A stretch of 64,000 nt of DNA, from the NCBI RefSeq assembly GCF_007859315.1, contig NZ_VOHA01000014.1:62001-126000 (forward strand). The letters are read 5' to 3'. Each line of letters opens with the position of its first letter. Position 1 is the first letter of the stretch. The notes under the pieces are model-generated. The model was given only the letters and a program-made list of their open reading frames with translations. It did not search any database and was not told the origin of the DNA. The translations under genes and the position numbers were made by a program. Of this stretch, positions 21,707 to 29,116 are shown in pieces. The stretch is from Reyranella sp. CPCC 100927 (GTDB taxonomy: Bacteria; Pseudomonadota; Alphaproteobacteria; Reyranellales; Reyranellaceae).

Positions 21707-22519
21707 TCACCGGTCCACGAAAGCGATGGTCGGCATTTTGTAGTTCAGGGCGCTGGTCGTGCCTGCGGTGATGTCGAGCGTCACGCCGGTGATCTTGCCG
21801 GCCAGGTCCGATGCCAGAAAGACGGCCGCGTTGGCGATATCCTGCATCAACGGCATTGCCTTCAACATGGTGTCGTTCTTCAGCCGCGCGAAGAAGTCTG
21901 TCACATCGTCACCGCCCTGGGCGGCAGCCTCTCGGAAGGGCCGCGAATCGGGTGAGCCAGCCGAGCGGATGTTGACGACGCGCACGCCGTGCGCGCCCAG
22001 TTCAGCCGCGAGGTTTCTGGAGAACGCCTCGATTGCGCAGCATGCCGGTCCGAAGCCGCCGACCATCGGGTAGCCGATTCCCGCGGGCGTCGCGGTCAGC
22101 GAGAGCACCACACCCGACCGTTGCCGTGACATGATCCGACCGGCGGCCGTGGCCGTGAGAAAATGCGTCAGCATGGCGATCCGCACGGGGCGCACGAAGT
22201 CGTCAGCCGACATGTCCACCAACGGCATGCCCTGTCGATCGGCCAGGTTGATCAGGTTGAACGAGATATCGAGGGTTCCCGACGTCGCCACGACCCGCTC
22301 GGCGTGGCGGTTCACGGCCGGCCCGTCCAGTGCGTCCACCACGTCGGCGTCGGCCTGGCCACCGGTGGCCCGGATCTCTTCGGCGACGTTCAGTGCATTC
22401 TCCAGGCGGCGCGCCGTCACAAAGACCTTGGCGCCGGCCGCGGCCAGCGCCTTCGCCACGGCGCCGCCCAGCGAATCGCCGACGCCGTAGAGCACGGCAT
22501 TTTTGTTGGCCAGAATCAT
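21707..22519 (-). CDS. atypical SDR-family protein lacking the catalytic Tyr and Lys
   Basis: 270 residues from ATG 22519, preceded by GGGAGAAACCG. The overall SDR order is kept (VLYGVGDSLGGAVAKALAAA, VFVTARR, ISFNLINLADRQG, LSLTATPAG, ITGVTLDITAG). The glycine loop is GVGDSLGG rather than TGxxxGIG, and where YxxxK is expected the sequence is FGPACC, so Tyr is Phe and Lys is Cys. It may bind a nucleotide but is unlikely to use classical SDR catalysis. This could be a subfamily trait, not decay, since the frame is intact. Confidence 0.75.
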   Translation of the reverse strand: MILANKNAVLYGVGDSLGGAVAKALAAAGAKVFVTARRLENALNVAEEIRATGGQADADVVDALDGPAVNRHAERVVATSGTLDISFNLINLADRQGMPLVDMSADDFVRPVRIAMLTHFLTATAAGRIMSRQRSGVVLSLTATPAGIGYPMVGGFGPACCAIEAFSRNLAAELGAHGVRVVNIRSAGSPDSRPFREAAAQGGDDVTDFFARLKNDTMLKAMPLMQDIANAAVFLASDLAGKITGVTLDITAGTTSALNYKMPTIAFVDR

Positions 22520-22691
22520 CGGTTTCTCCCTGATCGGACTTGCCTCCATCGGAGGACGATCAAGGGTGGCCAGAATCGACAGGCCGGGTTGCCTTTTGAG
22601 AAGGAACAGTGGCGGCACCCGGCAGGCCGTCGCGCCACGGCCTTGGCACCGGCGCACCGCTGGTGCCAGGGCAGGGCTGGCTGCTGGTTCT

Positions 22692-23054
22692 TCAGGCTGC
22701 TTTGCGCTGGGTGATGGCGGTCGTCAGTCGCGACACGATCTCGCGCGCCGGGAAGGTTTTCAAGCTGTCATGCTCGGTCGCGGCGGCACCCGTCGACGGA
22801 CCCGAAACGACCACGAACGGAACATTGTGCGCCGCCAGGACATCGGCGATGGGCGTTGCGTGTTTGCCGCGAACATCGAGATCAAGCGCAACGGCATCAG
22901 GTGGCGTAACGGATAGCTCCCGCAACGCCCCTTCGAGGGTGCGGACCAGCTTGACGCCGCGACAGCCCTCGTCGCTGAACTCGCGCAGGAGCTTCAGCCC
23001 GACACCAAAATCACTCTCAACGATCAGAACGCGACATTCACTCAGCGGTTTCAT
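22692..23054 (-). CDS. single-domain response-regulator receiver protein
   Basis: 120 residues beginning MKPLSECRVLIVESDFGVGL, which matches beta-1 and the acidic pocket of CheY-like receivers, here reduced to Glu-Ser-Asp. The phosphorylatable Asp is in VALDLDVRGK. VPFVVVSGPS is beta-4, with Ser at the conserved Thr/Ser position, and the C-terminal Lys is in SLKTFPA. No output domain is present. No histidine kinase is nearby, so its partner is unknown. Related receivers are common orphan genes in Rhizobiales. Confidence 0.8.
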   Translation of the reverse strand: MKPLSECRVLIVESDFGVGLKLLREFSDEGCRGVKLVRTLEGALRELSVTPPDAVALDLDVRGKHATPIADVLAAHNVPFVVVSGPSTGAAATEHDSLKTFPAREIVSRLTTAITQRKAA

Positions 23055-23157
23055 GACACTGGCTCTGTTTCAAGCCTCAACCCTCGGCAATTCAACGCCC
23101 ATGGCAAGTCGATGTTCCTGATGACACGGCCATGGAACGCTGTGCCTGCAACGATAT

Positions 23158-24180
23158 TTAGGTTTGCATTGCGGCGGACTTGAGGCGCGGCGCGACGTCG
23201 CGGCAGAATCTCACGAGGCTCTCGTTCATGTGATCCGGCCGCAGGCCCGGTGGCACCGCCCAGGTGACGAGATCGGTGATGCCGTGGTCGCGGATGAACG
23301 CTGACAGCTGCGTGACGCAGTGATCGACGTTGCCCACGACCCAGGTCTGGGGGATGGGGGGTGCATCGGCGTTGCTTGCGACGCCGCCCGGGCCGGTGCC
23401 GGGCGTGAAGCTGCGATAGACCTGATGGCGGTAACGCTCGGCAGCACGTACGCGTGGCCAGTCACGGTCGACATCGTCGGTCACCAGGCACGAGCGGATG
23501 ATGCCGACGCGGTAGCGCTGTGGGTCTCGTCCCGACTCGTGCAACGCCGCCCGCCAGGGATCGAGGGCAGCGGCCCGTGGTCCTTGCGGCAGCAGATGAC
23601 TGTCGAATCGCGCCGCACGCTGGGCACCGGCCTCCGACATCGCCGCCACCCAGAGCGGCGGCCCGCCGGGCTGCACGTAGCCTGGCCGGATGATCACGTC
23701 GTTGAACGTATAGCGCTTGCCATGGAAGCTGAACCGCTCGCCGCTGAAGCAGCGGCGCAGCACCGCGATGCCTTCGTCGGTGAGCGACACGCGACGCGAC
23801 ACCGGCAGGCCGAAGCCGTTGAACTCGTGTGGCGCATAACCCATGCCGACGCCGATCTCGATGCGGCCGTTGCTGAGATTGTCCAGCACGGCGAGATCCT
23901 CGGCGAGACGGACAGGATGGTTGAACGGCAGCAGGCAGACGTCGGTCGAGATGCGTACGTGTTGCGTGCGTGCGGCGATGGCGCCAGCCACTGGAGTCCA
24001 CGACGGCAGGTAGCCGTCGTCGAGAAAGTGGTGCTCGGTGAACCAGACCAGGTCGAGCCCGAGCCGGTCGAGCATCGCGACCTGGTCGATGATCGCCGCA
24101 TAGAGATCCGGCATGCTCATGCCGGAATCCGCCGGATTGCGGAAATCGTAGACAGTGCCGATGCGAAGCGGCGGCCGCAT
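23158..24180 (-). CDS. luciferase-like (LLM) flavin-dependent oxidoreductase
   Basis: 340 residues from ATG 24180, chosen over ATG 24216 because CAGGAGCCAACGTC precedes it with good spacing. Luciferase-like barrel: LRIGTVYDFRNPADSGMSMP, DLVWFTEHHFLDDGYLPSWT, HVRISTDVCLLPFNHPVRLA, GRIEIGVGMGYAPHEFNGFG and GPPLWVAAMSEAGAQRAARF. It is an FMN- or F420-linked oxidoreductase or monooxygenase of unknown substrate. The deazaflavin-type nitroreductase gene follows upstream on the same strand. Confidence 0.83.
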   Translation of the reverse strand: MRPPLRIGTVYDFRNPADSGMSMPDLYAAIIDQVAMLDRLGLDLVWFTEHHFLDDGYLPSWTPVAGAIAARTQHVRISTDVCLLPFNHPVRLAEDLAVLDNLSNGRIEIGVGMGYAPHEFNGFGLPVSRRVSLTDEGIAVLRRCFSGERFSFHGKRYTFNDVIIRPGYVQPGGPPLWVAAMSEAGAQRAARFDSHLLPQGPRAAALDPWRAALHESGRDPQRYRVGIIRSCLVTDDVDRDWPRVRAAERYRHQVYRSFTPGTGPGGVASNADAPPIPQTWVVGNVDHCVTQLSAFIRDHGITDLVTWAVPPGLRPDHMNESLVRFCRDVAPRLKSAAMQT

Positions 24181-24258
24181 GACGTTGGCTCCTGCGCGCG
24201 TGGCTAAGTCCCTCACGTCGCCCGCGTTGGCGGGGGCGCCGTCCTGCGAAGGGCGGCG

Positions 24259-24726
24259 TCAGCTCACCGGATCCAGCACCACGACCGGGATTTCACGCGC
24301 GCCGGCCTTGCGCTGATAGTCGGCGAACGGCGGCCAGATACCGACAGCCTGGTCCCACAACCGCGTGCGCTCCTCGCCGCTGGCCGTGCGCGCGCGGGCC
24401 CGGATCTTGGCGGTACCGACCTGGACGTCGACCTCGGGATTGGTTCGGAGGTTGCGATACCAGCCGGGATGCTCCGGCGCGCCGCCCTTCGAGGCGATCA
24501 CGAAATAGCTGCTGTCGCCAGCGCGGCCGTAGAACAGCGGAAACAGATAGCGATCACCCGATTTGCGTCCGGTCGTGGTCAGCAGCAGCGACGGCACGGA
24601 CTTCACCGGCACGTTGGGCAGGTTGATGGTGTACATGTGGCCATCGGTGCCGCCACTCGACAGGTAGCGCTCCGCGTGATCCTTCATCCACTGCGGCAGG
24701 TTTGGTGCCAGTTTCGCCTCGGTCAT
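24259..24726 (-). CDS. nitroreductase/deazaflavin-type (DUF385) oxidoreductase
   Basis: 155 residues with the split-barrel flavin/deazaflavin reductase fold: VPVKSVPSLLLTTTGRKSGD, RYLFPLFYGRAGDSSYFVIA, SKGGAPEHPGWYRNLRTNPE and VDVQVG are the family landmarks. Members use F420H2 or FMN to reduce nitro, quinone or enone groups. The C terminus keeps the WPPFADYQRKAGAREIPVVV ending of the family. It lies 78 bp upstream of the luciferase-like gene on the same strand, and the two may share a cofactor. Confidence 0.85.
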   Translation of the reverse strand: MTEAKLAPNLPQWMKDHAERYLSSGGTDGHMYTINLPNVPVKSVPSLLLTTTGRKSGDRYLFPLFYGRAGDSSYFVIASKGGAPEHPGWYRNLRTNPEVDVQVGTAKIRARARTASGEERTRLWDQAVGIWPPFADYQRKAGAREIPVVVLDPVS

Positions 24727-24807
24727 CGTCGTTTCCTCTATCGTTGGCTTGGATCATCCTATCCTGTCGAACCGAGCGCACGCGAGTGGTTCCTGACGCC
24801 GCTGTAT

Positions 24808-25425
24808 TCAGGTGATCGATGCGACGAGATGTCGGCCCGGGCGTTGCGTATGCCATTCCTCCAGCAGCACGCGCGGGTCGGCGTCCAACTCCCGGCGGCT
24901 GCGAAGGACGAGGCCCTGCGCCTGCAATTGCGTCTGGGGTGCGGCAGTGCCGGAGAACACCTGTCGTCCCGGCATCACGCTGACATCGGCGCACGAGAGG
25001 TAGAAGACGTCGTAGCCGATATCCAGGAAGCACGAGAGGTAGAAGACGTCGTAGCCGATATCCAGGAACAGGTCGAAGACCTCTGTGCCGCCCAGCACGG
25101 CCGCGACCGCGTCGGATGCCGAGCCCAGACAGCGCCAAGCCTCCGAGAAGGACGCCCCGCGCGGATTCCACTGGACCGCGTGGTCATTTGTCGGATCGAG
25201 CGCCAGTGACGGGATTTTCCGTGTCAGGATCAAGCGCGGCCGGTCAGCCGTGTCGGCGTCATCCTCGCCGGAGTGGCGGCCATGGACGATGACGTCGGCT
25301 GCACGCACGCCCGAACGAAAGAAGTGCTGATCACCAGGCCGCTTAAGGACGCCGGGAAAAGATCCGTCTTCATACGCGATCATCCCGTTGCGCGAGATGA
25401 TGGCATAACCCTTCACGATCGGCAT
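24808..25425 (-). CDS. dihydrofolate reductase-like protein (RibD C-terminal family) with internal duplication
   Basis: 205 residues if started at ATG 25425; no strong ribosome binding site is visible. VKGYAIISRNGMIAYEDGSF and KIPSLALDP resemble RibD C-terminal/dihydrofolate-reductase-like proteins, and the VLGGTEVFDLFLDIGYDVFY helix-strand unit is the usual NADPH-binding end. A 39-bp perfect tandem duplication repeats LDIGYDVFYLSC in frame, so a 13-residue insertion sits beside the predicted cofactor site. The reading frame is intact; whether the protein still folds is open. Confidence 0.7.
   Translation of the reverse strand: MPIVKGYAIISRNGMIAYEDGSFPGVLKRPGDQHFFRSGVRAADVIVHGRHSGEDDADTADRPRLILTRKIPSLALDPTNDHAVQWNPRGASFSEAWRCLGSASDAVAAVLGGTEVFDLFLDIGYDVFYLSCFLDIGYDVFYLSCADVSVMPGRQVFSGTAAPQTQLQAQGLVLRSRRELDADPRVLLEEWHTQRPGRHLVASIT
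24991..25068. repeat. perfect 39-bp tandem duplication inside a coding region
   Basis: Unit 1 is 24991-25029 and unit 2 is 25030-25068; both begin GCACGAGAGGTAGAAGACGT and end CCAGGAA. The units are identical and 39 is divisible by three, so the host gene keeps its frame. Perfect identity points to a recent event, or an assembly slip. Confidence 0.95.
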
Positions 25426-25499
25426 GGCGCGTCCGGCAATTCCATGCAGCGTCAACGGAAGATGCCGCCCCTGTGTTCCCTTGCCGTCGGCGCGCAGAT

Positions 25500-25964
25500 C
25501 TATCCCCGGTTCTCCGCTCGCTTCTTGAGCACCTCGAGGGCGCGGTCGGCATGCACGTTCATCAGGATCTCGCTGCGGATCACGTCGATCACCGTTGAGT
25601 CGGTGTCGATGACGAACGTCGTGCGCTGCACCGGCATCAGGGGCAACCACCCCCTGACCCCGAATTGTCGCGCGATGGCCTGATCGGTATCTGCCAGCAG
25701 CGGATAGCCGAGGGCGTGCCTTTGGGCGAAGCGGTGTTGCGTCTGCGGTCGATCGGGACTGATACCGACGGGCTGGGCGTCCACCGCCTTGAAGTCGCCG
25801 ATCAGGTCACGGAAGTGACAGCTCTGCATCGTGCAACCGGGGCTCAGGGCGAGGGGATAGAAAAACAGGACGACCGGACCGGCCGCGAGGAAGTCCGACA
25901 GCCGACGGGGTGTCCCGGTTTCGTCCGGAAGCTCGAAGTCGGTGACGGCATCGCCCTTGCGCAT
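25500..25964 (-). CDS. thioredoxin-dependent peroxiredoxin (BCP/PrxQ type)
   Basis: 154 residues from ATG 25964, preceded by GAGGGGGG. Peroxidatic Cys44 and resolving Cys49 lie in YPLALSPGCTMQSCHFRD, where SPGCT replaces the more usual TPGCT; the five-residue spacing is that of PrxQ/BCP. Later landmarks are PVGISPDRP, GYPLLADTDQAIARQFGVRG and TTFVIDTDSTV. It reduces hydroperoxides with thioredoxin. It is divergent from the saccharopine dehydrogenase-like gene. Confidence 0.9.
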   Translation of the reverse strand: MRKGDAVTDFELPDETGTPRRLSDFLAAGPVVLFFYPLALSPGCTMQSCHFRDLIGDFKAVDAQPVGISPDRPQTQHRFAQRHALGYPLLADTDQAIARQFGVRGWLPLMPVQRTTFVIDTDSTVIDVIRSEILMNVHADRALEVLKKRAENRG

Positions 25965-26119
25965 GGCACCCCCCTCATCCGCAGGCGTGGTGGCAACCAT
26001 AGCACAGGCCGCACGGGCGCGGGACGCGACCTGCTGATCTGCCCTGTCCTGGGGCGGCCGCTCGACAGCAGGATGCCAATACGCGAAGCTGCCGTCGGCA
26101 CAGGGGGAGGAGCCTGACG

Positions 26120-27295
26120 ATGACATCGACGGCCGAACTCGACATCGTCGTCTATGGCGCCAGCGGCTTCACGGGCAAGCTCGTCGCGGAATACCTGGCC
26201 TCCCGCTATGGCGGCGGCAGCGGCATACGCTGGGGCCTGGCCGGGCGCAGTGTGGACAAGCTCGCCGCGGTGCGCGACGCGATCGGTGCGGCGGCCGACA
26301 CGCCGCTCATCGCCGCCGACGCCAGCGACCGGGCCTCGCTTGCGGCCATGGTGGATCGCACGAAAGCCGTTGTGACCACGGTCGGACCCTATCAACTGTA
26401 TGGCACCGCGCTGGTGGCGGCCTGCGCGCAAGCGGGAACCGACTACCTCGATTTGTGCGGCGAGCCGGCGTGGATGCGGCAGATGATCGACGCCCATCAC
26501 GCCGCCGCGCAGGCGAGCGGTGCCCGGATCGTCTTTTCCTGCGGCTTCGACTCGATCCCCTTCGAACTTGGCGTTTTCTTCCTCCAGGAGACAGCCAAGG
26601 CTCAACGGGGCAAGCCGGTCAGCCGGGTGAAGGGGCGCGTGCGCAAGATGCGCGGCACCCATTCCGGCGGAACCGCCGCCAGCATGAAGGCGACCATCGC
26701 GGCGGCGGCGCGGGATCCTGGTGTGCTGGCGCTGCTGAAGAATCCGTTTGCGCTGACGCCGGGCTTCGCGGGGCCGAGCCAGCCGCTTGGCCTGATGCCC
26801 CATTACGATGCGGATGTCGGCGGCTGGGTGGCGCCGTTCGTCATGGCGGCGATCAACACGCGCAATGTGCACCGATCCAATGCCCTGATGGGCCATCCCT
26901 GGGGAACCGATTTCGTCTATGACGAGATGATGGTTGCCGGGACAGAGGCCGTGGCCAGCGCTATTGCGGGCGCCATCCAGGCGATGGCCGGTCCCGGCGG
27001 GCCGAAGCCGGGCGAGGGCCCGTCGAAAGCCGAGCGTGAGGCCGGCTTCTACGACATTCTGTTCATAGGCCTCGGCGCGGATGGGAATCAGGTTCGTGTT
27101 GCCGTCACGGGCGACATGGATCCGGGTTATGGCTCCACGTCCAAGATGATCGCCGAGAGCGCGCTGTGCCTGGTGCACGACTCGGTCGGCACGCCTGGCG
27201 GTATCTGGACGCCCGGCGCTGCCATGGGTCATCGCCTTGTCGATCGGCTGGTCGCGCATGCCGGCCTGACGTTTCAGGTCGAAAGTGCATCATGA
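26120..27295 (+). CDS. saccharopine dehydrogenase-like / trans-acting enoyl reductase family protein
   Basis: 391 residues from ATG 26120 with GGGGGAGGAG upstream. The N-terminal Rossmann domain has IVVYGASGFTGKLVAEYLAS, WGLAGRSVDKL and VVTTVGPYQLYGTALV; the next motif CAQAGTDYLDLCGEPAWM is diagnostic of this family. GTHSGGTAASM opens the second domain. Family members in actinobacteria act as enoyl reductases of lipid synthesis, and others are uncharacterised. The role here is not determined. Confidence 0.85.
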   Translation: MTSTAELDIVVYGASGFTGKLVAEYLASRYGGGSGIRWGLAGRSVDKLAAVRDAIGAAADTPLIAADASDRASLAAMVDRTKAVVTTVGPYQLYGTALVAACAQAGTDYLDLCGEPAWMRQMIDAHHAAAQASGARIVFSCGFDSIPFELGVFFLQETAKAQRGKPVSRVKGRVRKMRGTHSGGTAASMKATIAAAARDPGVLALLKNPFALTPGFAGPSQPLGLMPHYDADVGGWVAPFVMAAINTRNVHRSNALMGHPWGTDFVYDEMMVAGTEAVASAIAGAIQAMAGPGGPKPGEGPSKAEREAGFYDILFIGLGADGNQVRVAVTGDMDPGYGSTSKMIAESALCLVHDSVGTPGGIWTPGAAMGHRLVDRLVAHAGLTFQVESAS

Positions 27296-27330
27296 CCGCT
27301 GCGGCCACCGACTGAATCATCGACTGAACA

Positions 27331-27351
27331 CCACTGCGTATGGGGCAGTGG
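27331..27351 (+). other. short hairpin in the leader of the luciferase-like gene
   Basis: CCACTGC and GCAGTGG form 7-bp perfect arms with a 7-nt loop, about 100 bp before the ATG at 27451. No T-run follows, so a terminator is not clear. It could be a leader structure or chance. Confidence 0.3.
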
Positions 27352-27450
27352 AGGTTTGCAGTCAGGCCTGGGTCACGGCCGCTTGCGGCGGTTGCGGCTT
27401 CATGGAAGCATTTGCCATCGCAACAGACGCCAATCAAAGAGGAGACGCCG

Positions 27451-28542
27451 ATGGATGTCGGCATGATGATGCTGTTCTCCACCTACGGCTGGGAGAACTG
27501 TCCGGACCATCGCGCCTGGGAAGAGGAGATTCGCCTGGCGCGGCTCGCCGCCGATTCAGGGTTTGCCTGTCTGTGGTCGGCCGAGCACCACTTCAACGAC
27601 TATTCATTCGTGCCCGACAACATCCAGCTGATGACTTATCTGACGGCGCTGTGCCCCAACATCGATGTGGGCACCGCCGCCGTCATCCTGCCGTGGCACG
27701 ATCCGCTGCGGGTGGCGGAGAATGCCGTCGTGCTCGACATGCTGAGCAAGGGCCGGCTGCGCTTCGGCATGGGCCGTGGTCTGGCGCGCCGCGAGTTCGC
27801 CGCCTTCCGGGTCAGCATGGACGAGTCGCGGACGCGCTTCGACGAGGCGGCGCCGATGATCGTCAAGGCCCTGAAGACCGGCTTCATGGAGGGCGATGGT
27901 CCGTTCTATAAGCAGCCGCGCATCGAGCTGCGGCCGCGGCCGCAATATTCGTTCGACGACCGCATCTATGCCGTGGCCTCGAGCGAGGACTCCGTGGTGT
28001 CCGCCGCCAAGCTCGGTGCCCACATGGTAATGTTCGCCGACCGCCCGTGGGACATGCGCCTGCCGGTGATCGAGCGCGGCCGCGAACTGCACCGGCAGTA
28101 TCACGGCACCGAGCCGCCCAACATCATGCTGACCGAGTTCTGCGTCTGCGGTACCGACCTCGCCGCGACCGAGGACGAAGCGCGCCGCTATCAGGGCAAG
28201 TTCGTGGAGAGCAATTTCTACCACTACGAATTCCTGGGCGAACACTTCAAGGCGGTGAAGGGCTACGACAGCTACCAGCAGAAAGCCGAGATCGCGCGCC
28301 AGAGCGGTCTGGAGGGTGCGGTGAAGGGCTTCATGCAGGCCGCCAGCTGGGGCACGCCGGACAAGATCCTGCGCGGGCTCGAGGAGCGCCGCCGCCTGTT
28401 GGGCGACTTCCAGCTCAATGTCGCCTTCCGCTTTGGCGGCACGCCCTACGACGTCTCCGAGCGCGGGCTCAAACTGTTCGCCAAGGAGGTGCTGCCGGTC
28501 GTCAAGTCCTGGGGGCCGACCAAGGGCGCCAAGGCGGCGTAA
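27451..28542 (+). CDS. luciferase-like (LLM) monooxygenase family protein
   Basis: 363 residues from ATG 27451, directly after AGAGGAGACGCCG. Landmarks of the class are MDVGMMMLFSTYGWENCPDH, CLWSAEHHFNDYSFVPDNIQ, VGTAAVILPWHDPLRVAENA and GRLRFGMGRGLARREFAAFR. The C terminus contains GTPDKILRGLEERRRLLGDF. It is a flavin-dependent monooxygenase or related oxidoreductase of unknown substrate. Five family members (10757, 23158, 27451, 41181 and, by weaker fold relation, the reductase at 24259) make the area rich in flavin/deazaflavin enzymes. Confidence 0.85.
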   Translation: MDVGMMMLFSTYGWENCPDHRAWEEEIRLARLAADSGFACLWSAEHHFNDYSFVPDNIQLMTYLTALCPNIDVGTAAVILPWHDPLRVAENAVVLDMLSKGRLRFGMGRGLARREFAAFRVSMDESRTRFDEAAPMIVKALKTGFMEGDGPFYKQPRIELRPRPQYSFDDRIYAVASSEDSVVSAAKLGAHMVMFADRPWDMRLPVIERGRELHRQYHGTEPPNIMLTEFCVCGTDLAATEDEARRYQGKFVESNFYHYEFLGEHFKAVKGYDSYQQKAEIARQSGLEGAVKGFMQAASWGTPDKILRGLEERRRLLGDFQLNVAFRFGGTPYDVSERGLKLFAKEVLPVVKSWGPTKGAKAA

Positions 28543-28545
28543 CTT

Positions 28546-28630
28546 GTCATCCCGAGCGTAGCGAGGGATCTCGCGTGAATGGCGCACCGTACGTCATTCG
28601 CAGGAGATCCCTCGCTGCGCTCGGGATGAC
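28546..28630. repeat. dispersed palindromic repeat, family A
   Basis: GTCATCCCGAGCGTAGCGAG and CTCGCTGCGCTCGGGATGAC are inverted arms around a roughly 45-bp centre. The copy fills the space between convergent genes ending at 28542 and 28636. Confidence 0.88.
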
Positions 28631-28635
28631 AGGTT

Positions 28636-29031
28636 TCAAGCGAGGCGCCGTTGCCGCGCCTCGGCGAAGCCGTGCATGCCCAGCTGCCACTGCATGCCGA
28701 CGACGGCGCCCTTCATGGGCTGTAGCAGCAACAGGCAGCTGATCAGCGTGGCGGGGATCCAGATGACGAATTCCAGCCACATCGGCGGCGCCCACGCCAT
28801 CTCCACCGCAAACAGCAGCGGCACGATGACGTGGCCCACGATCATGATCACCAGGTAGGGCGGGAAGTCGTCGGCGCGGTGGTGCGAGAAGGCCTCGCCG
28901 CAGGCCGGGCAGTGGTCGGCCACCTTCAGGAAGCGGCCGAACAGGCTGCCCTTGCCGCAGTTGGGGCAACGCAGCATGAAGCCGCGCCGCATGGCCTCGC
29001 CGAGCGTGACCTGTTCCTGTGTGGCGTCCAT
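28636..29031 (-). CDS. DUF983 family membrane protein
   Basis: 131 residues from ATG 29031. The N terminus has a zinc-ribbon-like pair (LRCPNCGKGSLF and DHCPACGEAFSHHRADDFPP), followed by two hydrophobic helices (YLVIMIVGHVIVPLLFAVEM and FVIWIPATLISCLLLLQPMK), the DUF983 layout. The family is linked by co-occurrence to respiratory and cytochrome oxidase genes but has no proven role. It is divergent from the MocR gene, and the inverted repeat at 29057-29116 lies in the shared control region, so MocR may control it. Confidence 0.85.
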   Translation of the reverse strand: MDATQEQVTLGEAMRRGFMLRCPNCGKGSLFGRFLKVADHCPACGEAFSHHRADDFPPYLVIMIVGHVIVPLLFAVEMAWAPPMWLEFVIWIPATLISCLLLLQPMKGAVVGMQWQLGMHGFAEARQRRLA

Positions 29032-29056
29032 GGCGGAAACCTCTTGATCCGTTCTG

Positions 29057-29116
29057 ATCCATACAATAAGGATTGACATCCAAACAATCCAAGACAAACG
29101 GGCAAATTGTATGGAT
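29057..29116. promoter_or_regulatory. inverted-repeat operator of the MocR regulator
   Basis: ATCCATACAAT (29057-29067) and ATTGTATGGAT (29106-29116) are perfect 11-bp inverted arms with a 38-bp spacer. The right arm covers the ATG of the MocR gene at 29111. Widely spaced half sites suit the dimeric, DNA-bending MocR proteins. This implies autoregulation. Confidence 0.6.
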
